Positions 9,781 to 15,475 of a DNA stretch of 19,434 nt are shown here, in pieces. Origin of the DNA: Bacteroidota bacterium (GTDB lineage: Bacteria; Bacteroidota; Bacteroidia; Bacteroidales; B18-G4); NCBI GenBank assembly GCA_003648575.1, contig QMPN01000027.1, positions 1-19,434 on the forward strand, written 5' to 3'. The first letter of the stretch is position 1, and each line of letters starts with the position of its first letter. A program made the translations under genes and the position numbers. The notes beneath the pieces were generated by a model. It was not told where the DNA came from. It ran no database searches and worked only from the letters and a program-made list of their open reading frames with translations.

Positions 9781-10247
9781 CAGTCTTTCGGTTCGGTTTC
9801 TTTATTTCCCATAACTTCTTCAGCCAGGTCGGCGAATTCGTCAGGATCATAATCAACCGCTTCTTCATATTCCGATTTGTCCCAGATCTCAATCTTGTTC
9901 ACAACTGATGCGAGTACGATTTCTTTCTTAATGCCTGCGTAGGTAATTAAGTCTTTGGGGATAAGGAGCCTCCCGGTAGAATCAAGTTCAACATTTTTCA
10001 CACCAGCCATGAATTTCCGAATGAAGTCGACATTCTTCTTTACGAAGCGGTTGAGGTTGTTGATGCGTTTGCTTTCCAGGGTCCACTCTTCCATAGGATA
10101 CAGCTCAAGGCATTTCCGGAAGATGCTCCGCTTGATAGCAAAACCTTTCGAAAGGTCCTCATCAAGCTGGCCCTTGAATGCAACAGGAAACATTAATCTT
10201 CCTTTTACATCAACTTTACACTCGTATGTCCCGATAATATTCGACAC
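9780..10247 (-). CDS. mraZ: MraZ, transcriptional regulator of the dcw cluster
   Basis: MraZ is a DNA-binding protein that regulates its own operon. The 155-residue product has two SpoVT/AbrB-like halves. The first starts IGTYECKVDVKGRLMFP (5-21) and the second contains VELDSTGRLLIPKDL (86-100). The DxxGR element appears in both (13-17 and 89-93). The start is GTG at 10247, which gives MSNIIGTYECK, the position expected for the family. No in-frame ATG would keep the first half. It heads the cluster, and three repeats that fit MraZ boxes lie 38-64 bp upstream of the start (see the entry at 10285-10311). The acidic tail after about residue 125 varies in the family. Confidence 0.96.
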   Translation of the reverse strand: MSNIIGTYECKVDVKGRLMFPVAFKGQLDEDLSKGFAIKRSIFRKCLELYPMEEWTLESKRINNLNRFVKKNVDFIRKFMAGVKNVELDSTGRLLIPKDLITYAGIKKEIVLASVVNKIEIWDKSEYEEAVDYDPDEFADLAEEVMGNKETEPKD

Positions 10248-10284
10248 TCAAATTCAATTTTGTGTAAAAATATGAAATGATTTA

Positions 10285-10311
10285 CCACATTTTACCACTT
10301 TCTACCACTTT
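10285..10311 (-). promoter_or_regulatory. Probable MraZ operator: three direct repeats upstream of mraZ
   Basis: Read on the minus strand there are three repeats in tandem with an exact 10-bp period: AAAGTGGTAG, AAAGTGGTAA and AATGTGGTAA. Their GTGG cores are the complements of CCAC at 10305-10308, 10295-10298 and 10285-10288. Described MraZ sites are short G-rich direct repeats of about this period upstream of mraZ. The AAAGTGG-N3 form here matches that pattern closely. Spacing, orientation and place all fit autoregulation of the dcw operon. A core promoter between the boxes and the GTG is not clear. TATTTTTA on the minus strand (10272-10265) is one base from TAnnTTTG. Confidence 0.8.
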
Positions 10312-10475
10312 TTTTCAATAGTTGTTACAATTTTTATGAACAAAATGTTAATATGTCGGAATATGCGCCTGCTGTGACTTCCAGAAGATGTAGGCTTAAA
10401 TTCCAAATTTTCAGATGGTTGCGTTACAAAATGAGGAGGCTTTTTTCGGCATGTCGGAAACACAGGAAATAGTCG

Positions 10476-10483
10476 TATTTTTG
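10476..10483 (+). promoter_or_regulatory. Bacteroidota -7 promoter element upstream of the acyltransferase operon
   Basis: TATTTTTG matches the Bacteroidota -7 consensus TAnnTTTG exactly. A transcript would start near 10490, giving a leader of about 45 nt to the TTG at 10535. No clear TTG -33 element is seen at the expected distance, so the promoter is supported by one box only. Confidence 0.5.
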
Positions 10484-10534
10484 TGATAGGAAGGCTTGCT
10501 CACAGCGTTATTGAGATCCTCTAAAATATTTGAA

Positions 10535-11362
10535 TTGGAAAAGAAAGAAAAATTTATTGACCTGAAGGAGGTCATAAGGAAGAAGAGTCCCGGCATGGCG
10601 AAGATGATGCCATGGTTCTTAATGAACTATCTCCGACGGATCGTGCATGAAGATGATCTGAATGATTTTATAGTACGCCACGGCCACAAGATGGGCATCG
10701 AATTTGTGTATGCCATAATGGAAGAATTTGGTGTAAACCTGAAGGTGATTGGTGAGGAAAAGATCCCAAAAACAGGAAGGTACCTGATAGCTTCTAACCA
10801 CCCTCTAGGCGGCCTGGATGGAATTGCTTTTATGTCGGCGGTTTCCAAGGTTCGCATGGACTTCATCTTTCCGGTGAATGATATACTGCTCGGCATCGAC
10901 AATATGAAGATGTTTTTTGTTCCCATCAACAAGCATGGTAGCAATGCCGATAACATCAGGCTGTTCAATAAAACTTTTGCCTCGGAGCAATTGCTGCTGT
11001 ATTTCCCGGCAGGGCTGGTTTCCCGAAAGAAGAAGGGAAAGATCAGGGACCTGGAGTGGAAGAAGACTGTCGTGACTAAGGCGAAGCAGCACAAGCGTGA
11101 TATCATCCCTGTTTATATGGATGGCAAGAACTCTAACTTTTTTTACAGGCTTTCTAATATCAGGAATAAACTGGGCATCAAGGCCAACCTGGAGATGCTC
11201 TACCTGGTGAATGAAACCTATAAACAGTACAATAAAACCATACACCTTGTGATTGGTGATCCCATCCCATGGGAAACTTTCGACAAAAGCAAAAGCGATC
11301 TGGAATGGGCCGCTTTGCTCAGGGATAAGGTGTATGAAATGAAAGAACAAAATAATCTCTAA
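10535..11362 (+). CDS. PlsC-family lipid O-acyltransferase (GlsA/OlsA-like)
   Basis: This is a membrane-associated glycerolipid-type acyltransferase. With the TTG start at 10535 it has 275 residues beginning MEKKEKFIDLKEVIRKK. That segment is shared by Bacteroidota homologues, and no ATG lies upstream of it; the first in-frame ATG, at 10595, would cut it off. Another TTG at 10496 is only about 6 bp past the predicted transcript start. The acyltransferase block has ASNHPLGGLDG (86-96), holding the catalytic His/Asp pair, and YFPAGLVSRK (156-165), equivalent to the FPEGxxS block. His and Asp are five residues apart rather than the usual four. The adjacent gene, 3 bp away, is an OlsB-type N-acyltransferase. 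Together they suggest synthesis of a diacylated amino lipid, with this enzyme adding the ester-linked acyl chain. Ordinary lysophosphatidate acylation is the alternative. Confidence 0.85.
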   Translation: MEKKEKFIDLKEVIRKKSPGMAKMMPWFLMNYLRRIVHEDDLNDFIVRHGHKMGIEFVYAIMEEFGVNLKVIGEEKIPKTGRYLIASNHPLGGLDGIAFMSAVSKVRMDFIFPVNDILLGIDNMKMFFVPINKHGSNADNIRLFNKTFASEQLLLYFPAGLVSRKKKGKIRDLEWKKTVVTKAKQHKRDIIPVYMDGKNSNFFYRLSNIRNKLGIKANLEMLYLVNETYKQYNKTIHLVIGDPIPWETFDKSKSDLEWAALLRDKVYEMKEQNNL

Positions 11363-11365
11363 GAT

Positions 11366-12307
11366 ATGGAAACTATCATCCCTCCCGTCGACCGGGCATT
11401 GATAGAAAAGGAATTGACTGATGACAGGTTCATCCGCGATACCAACAATGCCAACAATAAGATCTTTGTAATCACTCATCAGGATTCACCGAATACCATG
11501 CGGGAGATAGGACGATTGCGGGAGATGACCTTCCGCGACGCGGGTGGCGGCACAGGGAAGGCGATAGATATTGATCAGTACGATACCGAAGAGGATTCAT
11601 TTAATCAGCTGATCGTCTGGGACCCTGACGAAGGTGAGATCATTGGTGGGTACCGTTTCATCCATGGTAAGGAGATCAAAGTAAACGATGATGGCAGTCT
11701 TAGGACGCCTACCGGAAAGCTGTTCAATATTTCAGAGAAATTCATTTCAGACTACCTGCCGATAACCGTTGAGCTTGGCAGGAGCTTTGTTCAAACATTT
11801 TATCAACCAACAGTCGACCTGCGCAGGGGGATGTATTCACTCGATAATATATGGGATGGGCTGGGTTCTATAGTGATCGATAACCCCGATATTAAATTCC
11901 TGTTTGGTAAGGTGACTCTCTATCCGCACTATGATGCCCTTGCCAAGGATCTTTTGTATTACTTTATTTCGAAGTACTTCCCCGATCCTGATCATCTGAT
12001 GACCCCTATTATTCCCGTTGAAAGCGGTACTTCCGAAAAGGTGCTGAATAGTATTTTTACGGGATGTAATTATGATGAGGACTATAAGATCCTTGTGCAT
12101 AAGATACGAGCCCTCAAGGAAGGAATTCCACCCCTTTTCAATGCCTATATGAACCTTTCTGCAACCATGCGCTCTTTTGGGGCTGCAATGAATCAAGGTT
12201 TCGGTGGTGTAGAAGAAATGGGTATTAATGTGACCATTGCAGATATTTACGACTACAAGAAAGACCGCCATATATCCACTTATATCAAAGACGATGAAGG
12301 GAAATAA
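11366..12307 (+). CDS. GNAT-type N-acyltransferase of the OlsB/GlsB family
   Basis: The 313-residue product belongs to the acetyltransferase-like group that includes OlsB (ornithine lipid) and GlsB (glycine lipid) N-acyltransferases. These join a 3-hydroxyacyl chain from acyl carrier protein to an amino acid. Visible marks are RLREMTFRDAG (50-60), a region with GGYRFIHG (94-101), and the family signature VELGRSFV (135-142). A conserved C-terminal part contains MGINVTIADIYDYK (285-298). No membrane helix is evident. It starts 3 bp after the O-acyltransferase and overlaps engB by 14 bp. The family and neighbour are clear. The amino-acid substrate cannot be read from sequence, and glycine is inferred from the Bacteroides glsB/glsA precedent. 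Confidence 0.85.
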   Translation: METIIPPVDRALIEKELTDDRFIRDTNNANNKIFVITHQDSPNTMREIGRLREMTFRDAGGGTGKAIDIDQYDTEEDSFNQLIVWDPDEGEIIGGYRFIHGKEIKVNDDGSLRTPTGKLFNISEKFISDYLPITVELGRSFVQTFYQPTVDLRRGMYSLDNIWDGLGSIVIDNPDIKFLFGKVTLYPHYDALAKDLLYYFISKYFPDPDHLMTPIIPVESGTSEKVLNSIFTGCNYDEDYKILVHKIRALKEGIPPLFNAYMNLSATMRSFGAAMNQGFGGVEEMGINVTIADIYDYKKDRHISTYIKDDEGK

Positions 12308-12935
12308 GAAACCTGACATCATCAAAGCTGAATTCCTGATCAGTAGTCCTGATGCAGGATCCTGCCCGGAAGGGAAATTCCCCGAGTATGCCTTCATCGG
12401 GCGTTCGAATGTGGGAAAATCTTCTCTCATCAATATGATCACCGACACTAAGGGTCTGGCAAAGATCAGCCAGACACCCGGCAAGACCAGGCTGATCAAT
12501 CATTTTGTTGTAAATGATGAATGGTACCTGGTTGACCTGCCGGGATATGGATATGCCAAGATCTCCCGGAGCGAGCGTGAACGATGGAGGAAGATGATCC
12601 ACGCTTATCTTCTAAAAAGGGAAACCCTGGTCTGCACCTTCATCCTTATTGATGCGCGGCATGAACCACAAAAGAATGACCTTGAGTTTATGGCCTGGAT
12701 GGCAGAAAATCAACTGCCTTTTGTACTCGTCTTTACCAAGACAGACAAGCTTTCTAAAGTTAAGCTGGCTGATTCGATAGAGGGTTATACCCGGCATCTT
12801 AGCCTGAGCTGGGAGGTGGTTCCTCAGCTAATCATCACATCAGCAAAAACAGCCCTTGGAAAAGAAGAGCTGCTGAGTTTTATAGCGGAAAATAATAAGA
12901 TGTACCAGGATTACCTGAAGTCCCTTCGCAAATAA
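12294..12935 (+). CDS. engB: EngB/YsxC, ribosome-assembly GTPase
   Basis: This is a TRAFAC-class GTPase of 213 residues needed for late large-subunit ribosome assembly. All G motifs are present: G1 GRSNVGKSS (36-44), G2 threonine T61 in TPGKTR, G3 DLPGYGYAK (81-89), G4 TKTD (148-151) and G5 SAK (183-185). I chose the ATG at 12294, which gives MKGNKKPDIIKAEF and a normal family length. A TTG at 12237 is in frame but lies deep inside the upstream gene. The start overlaps the GNAT gene by 14 bp. The gene converges with the biotin carrier gene, with only 3 bp between the two stops. Confidence 0.97.
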   Translation: MKGNKKPDIIKAEFLISSPDAGSCPEGKFPEYAFIGRSNVGKSSLINMITDTKGLAKISQTPGKTRLINHFVVNDEWYLVDLPGYGYAKISRSERERWRKMIHAYLLKRETLVCTFILIDARHEPQKNDLEFMAWMAENQLPFVLVFTKTDKLSKVKLADSIEGYTRHLSLSWEVVPQLIITSAKTALGKEELLSFIAENNKMYQDYLKSLRK

Positions 12936-12938
12936 TAT

Positions 12939-13268
12939 CTACTCAAGTTCTATCAGGATCTCATTTTTCGGGACGATGATCCCGGTCTTCACATTGATCT
13001 TCTTTATGGTAGCATCCATGGGTGCCAGGACACGGTTCTTCATCTTCATAGCTTCGAGGATGATGAGGAGATCGCCTTTCTTTACCTTATCACCTTCTGC
13101 GATACTTATCTTGCGAATGGTTCCGGGAATGAAGGCCAATACCATCATCGGGTCCTTCTCCTTATAGGCTTTCCTGTTCTGAAACTTCTTGGTAAAGAGG
13201 GTCCTGTACTTGAGGTTCTCGATGTTGAGACTCTTGTATTTTCCTTTGTTTTCGTCTTTCTTCTTCAT
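12939..13268 (-). CDS. Biotin carboxyl carrier protein (biotinyl domain)
   Basis: A small 109-residue protein made mostly of one biotinyl/lipoyl domain. The biotin attachment site is EAMKM (72-76), with K75 the expected biotinylated lysine. It is preceded by PGTIRKISIAEGDKVKKGD (48-66) and followed by the symmetric hairpin ending ILIELE. The first 40 residues are lysine-rich and basic, with no recognised domain. It is 11 bp downstream of the carboxyltransferase in the same direction, so it most likely carries the carboxyl group for that enzyme. It is much shorter than carrier proteins fused to biotin carboxylase. It could serve a decarboxylase instead of a carboxylase. Confidence 0.93.
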   Translation of the reverse strand: MKKKDENKGKYKSLNIENLKYRTLFTKKFQNRKAYKEKDPMMVLAFIPGTIRKISIAEGDKVKKGDLLIILEAMKMKNRVLAPMDATIKKINVKTGIIVPKNEILIELE

Positions 13269-13279
13269 GATCCAAAGGA

Positions 13280-14827
13280 TTAAAATGGTGGTATACCATG
13301 CTTTTTCTTCGGTGGTGTTTCCTGCTTGTTGGCCGAAATATCGAGGGCATGTATCAGCATGCGACGGGTATCGTTGGGTTCAATAACCGCATCGATATAG
13401 CCATATGCTGCAGCAACGTAAGGATTAGCAAACTTCTCCCTGTATTCTTTTATCTTTTGCTTCCTGACCTCTTCGGGATTCTCCGCATTTTTTATCTCGT
13501 TACGGAAGATGATATTGGCTGCACCTTCTGGGCCCATTACAGCAATTTCGGCTGTAGGCCATGCAAAGACAAAGTCGGCGCGCAGGTGGTGTGAACACAT
13601 GGCAATATATCCACCTCCATATGCTTTACGCAGTACAACAGTTATTTTAGGAACTGTGGCTTCCGAATAGGCATACAGGATTTTGGCACCGTGCCTGATC
13701 ACCCCGGCATGCTCCTGGTCTACGCCCGGAAGGTATCCCGGAAGATCGACAAGGGTCACCATTGGTATGTTGAAAGCATCACAATACCTGATAAAGCGTG
13801 CAGCTTTGTCGGAAGAGTCAACATCAAGGACTCCGGCAAGCACCAGCGGCTGATTTGCAACGAAACCAATTGTTTCACCTTTTAGCCTTCCAAATCCGAT
13901 CACAATATTGGCAGCGAACAATTCCTGGATCTCAAAGAAATCAGAATCATCGCAGAGAGATTTGATCACATCCCTGACATCATATGGCTGCTTGGGATCG
14001 GTCGGGATGACCGTATCTATATTGTAATTACGCGTGCGCGGGGCCTTTTTAGGGAAGGCATCGGCTTTCTTCTGGTTGTTCCAAGGGATGTAAGTGATGA
14101 GTTCTTTGATCTGGTCAAAGCACTGCTGTTCACTTTCTGCAAAGAAGTGTGCATTTCCGGTAATCTCGGAATGTACCCGGGCTCCGCCCAGGTCTTCCAT
14201 AGAAATATCTTCACCGATGGTGCTTTTGATCACCTCGGGGCCGGTAATGAACATCTTTGATATTTTGTCAACCACAAACACAAAGTCGGTGAGGGCAGGG
14301 GAATATACGGCGCCACCGGCACAAGGGCCCAGGATCACAGATATTTGTGGGATCACGCCGGATGCTTGAGTATTACGGTAAAAGATCTCACCATAACCTG
14401 CCAGTGAATTAACACCTTCCTGTATCCTTGCTCCACCCGAGTCGTTGATACCGATGATGGGCACACCCAGTTTCATTGCATGGTCCATGATCTTTGTGAT
14501 CTTACGGGCATGCATGAGCCCCAGCGATCCCCCGGCCACGGTGAAATCCTGTGCATAAATGCAGACAGGATGCCCACTGATGGTGCCGGTACCGGTTACA
14601 ACACCATCACCAGGCAGGTGCTTCTTGTCCATGTCGAAATCCTTGGCGGCATGCTCGACGAAAATATCATATTCATGAAAAGACCTCGGGTCGAGCAACA
14701 CGATGATACGCTCCCTTGCGGTAAGCTTACCAATCGACTTTTGCTTTTTTATTGCTTTGGATCCACCACCCTGAAGCGCATCGCGCATCCTCTTTTTCAG
14801 GTCGGAGGTTTTTCTTTTTAATGCCAT
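13280..14827 (-). CDS. Acyl-CoA carboxyltransferase subunit (PccB/MmdA family)
   Basis: A cytoplasmic carboxyltransferase of 515 residues with two crotonase-like halves. It moves a carboxyl group between biotin and an acyl-CoA. The N-terminal half has DSGGARIQEG (129-138) and GPCAGGAVYSPAL (167-179). The C-terminal half has DLPGYLPG (361-368) and KAYGGGYIAM (401-410). In actinobacterial PccB the residue after GGxY is an aspartate that favours propionyl-CoA. Here it is I408, as I recall for methylmalonyl-CoA decarboxylase alpha subunits and broad acyl-CoA carboxylases. The product could therefore be a carboxylase, decarboxylase or transcarboxylase subunit. The biotin carrier follows after 11 bp. 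Start at the ATG 14827, about 15 nt after the predicted transcript start. Confidence 0.92.
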   Translation of the reverse strand: MALKRKTSDLKKRMRDALQGGGSKAIKKQKSIGKLTARERIIVLLDPRSFHEYDIFVEHAAKDFDMDKKHLPGDGVVTGTGTISGHPVCIYAQDFTVAGGSLGLMHARKITKIMDHAMKLGVPIIGINDSGGARIQEGVNSLAGYGEIFYRNTQASGVIPQISVILGPCAGGAVYSPALTDFVFVVDKISKMFITGPEVIKSTIGEDISMEDLGGARVHSEITGNAHFFAESEQQCFDQIKELITYIPWNNQKKADAFPKKAPRTRNYNIDTVIPTDPKQPYDVRDVIKSLCDDSDFFEIQELFAANIVIGFGRLKGETIGFVANQPLVLAGVLDVDSSDKAARFIRYCDAFNIPMVTLVDLPGYLPGVDQEHAGVIRHGAKILYAYSEATVPKITVVLRKAYGGGYIAMCSHHLRADFVFAWPTAEIAVMGPEGAANIIFRNEIKNAENPEEVRKQKIKEYREKFANPYVAAAYGYIDAVIEPNDTRRMLIHALDISANKQETPPKKKHGIPPF

Positions 14828-14848
14828 ATATGCATATATTTGTTTCTA

Positions 14849-14880
14849 CAAAGATAAGGTAAGGGCCACTCAAAAATCAA
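14849..14880 (-). promoter_or_regulatory. Bacteroidota-type promoter for the carboxyltransferase/biotin carrier operon
   Basis: On the minus strand TATCTTTG (14856-14849) matches TAnnTTTG exactly. A TTG at 14880-14878, 21 bp upstream of it, could be the -33 element. Transcription would start near 14842, close to the ATG at 14827, giving a short leader. A 24-bp dyad lies immediately upstream (14881-14904). Confidence 0.65.
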
Positions 14881-14904
14881 GGCAATCGATCAATATCAAT
14901 TGCC
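14881..14904. promoter_or_regulatory. 24-bp imperfect dyad upstream of the carboxyltransferase promoter, possible operator
   Basis: The two halves begin GGCAATCGAT and end ATCAATTGCC. They pair as six bases, one mismatch and three more around a 4-bp centre. The dyad abuts the candidate -33 TTG on its upstream side. Its length and symmetry are those of a site for a dimeric regulator. There is no regulator gene next to it, so the binding protein is unknown. Confidence 0.35.
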
Positions 14905-14995
14905 GTGCATAGGTTCCCCTATCAAATATCTGCGACAAAATTAGTGTATTTTTTACTTAGGAGACTGTAATTTATTAGCCATACTGAAATAGCTC

Positions 14996-15065
14996 ACCTC
15001 ACCCTCTTAGCCCCCAGGCCCCCTTTTCCCCCTCTTCTCGAGGAGAGGGGCCCAGGGGGTGAGGT
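14996..15065. repeat. GC-rich palindromic repeat (nested inverted repeat)
   Basis: Outer arms ACCTCACCC (14996-15004) and GGGTGAGGT (15057-15065) are perfect reverse complements. A central hairpin folds around CTCGAG (15037-15042): CCCCTCTTCTC (15029-15039) pairs with GAGGAGAGGGG (15040-15050), with one G-T pair. C-runs and G-runs fill the space between. It looks like the dispersed palindromic repeats found in intergenic regions of many Bacteroidota. It ends 30 bp before the YjbR-family start. No T-run follows, so it is not a standard terminator. Its copy number cannot be judged from one window. Confidence 0.75.
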
Positions 15066-15095
15066 ATTACTTATTGATAATTAACCTTAATCCTG

Positions 15096-15443
15096 ATGAA
15101 CATTGAAGAGCTCCGTACTTATTGCCTTTCCAAAAAAGCTGCTACAGAAAGCTTTCCTTTTGATGAAACCACCCTGGTTTTCAAGGTTATGAATAAGATG
15201 TTTGCCATTACCGACCTGCAGGATGAATTTGGTGTAGTGCTGAAATGTGACCCTGAGAAATATATGGATATGCGTGAACATTATCCGGCGGTCAGGCAAG
15301 CCCGCTATTTCAGGGGAAGCTGGAATCTTGTACTGATCGATGGAAGTATCGATGTGAAGACGATCAAGGAATGGATTGATCAGTCCTATGAGTTGATCGT
15401 GAGTAAACTTCCGGTAAAAGACCGGAAGGTGTTGGGATTTTGA
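15096..15443 (+). CDS. MmcQ/YjbR family protein
   Basis: A 115-residue cytoplasmic protein of the MmcQ/YjbR family (CyaY-like fold). Its start MNIEELRTYCLSKKAATESFPFD and the later VLKCDPEKYMDMREHYP and SWNLVLIDGSID segments are typical of the family, as is the C-terminal helix with a WIDQSYELIVSKLP pattern. Length matches the family (about 110-120). The molecular role of the family is poorly defined. Some members may bind DNA, but nothing here proves it. It stands alone, convergent with the response regulator 32 bp away, with a palindromic repeat just upstream. Confidence 0.9.
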   Translation: MNIEELRTYCLSKKAATESFPFDETTLVFKVMNKMFAITDLQDEFGVVLKCDPEKYMDMREHYPAVRQARYFRGSWNLVLIDGSIDVKTIKEWIDQSYELIVSKLPVKDRKVLGF

Positions 15444-15475
15444 TATCAGATAGCAGAATTAATTCAGAATTCAGC

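Larger units (their letters stand above)
10248..10534. other. Divergent intergenic region between mraZ and the acyltransferase operon
   Basis: The left part (10248-10311) belongs to mraZ and carries its operator. The right part holds a TATTTTTG element (10476-10483) for the rightward operon. Between them, 10312-10470 is AT-rich with no stem-loop I can support. It includes a 39-codon open frame, 10353-10472 on the plus strand, rich in arginine and lysine, with no recognisable ribosome site or family. I do not call that frame a gene. Confidence 0.6.
14828..15095. other. Intergenic region between the carboxyltransferase and the YjbR-family gene
   Basis: This 268-bp divergent spacer contains, from left to right, the carboxyltransferase promoter (14849-14880), a 24-bp dyad (14881-14904), an AT-rich stretch with nothing I can name (14905-14994) and the GC-rich palindrome (14996-15065). 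No clear TAnnTTTG element faces the rightward gene. No open frame of note is present. Confidence 0.6.

Noticed and set aside
10805..11479. 224-codon open frame on the minus strand opposite the O-acyltransferase
   Set aside because: The opposite strand encodes a recognisable acyltransferase with catalytic motifs. This frame has none.
12237..12293. Upstream TTG start for engB
   Set aside because: It lies inside the GNAT gene and adds a non-conserved extension. The ATG at 12294 gives normal EngB length.
11837..12499. 220-codon open frame on the minus strand opposite the GNAT and engB genes
   Set aside because: It spans two well-supported genes on the other strand and shows no domain.
12968..12984. 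Small inverted repeat CGGGA/TCCCG near the engB-biotin carrier junction as a terminator
   Set aside because: The stem is only 5 bp, lies inside coding sequence and has no proper T-run after it.
15029..15050. Central GC-rich hairpin as an intrinsic terminator
   Set aside because: No T-run follows on either strand, and neither flanking gene ends nearby: both genes start from this spacer.
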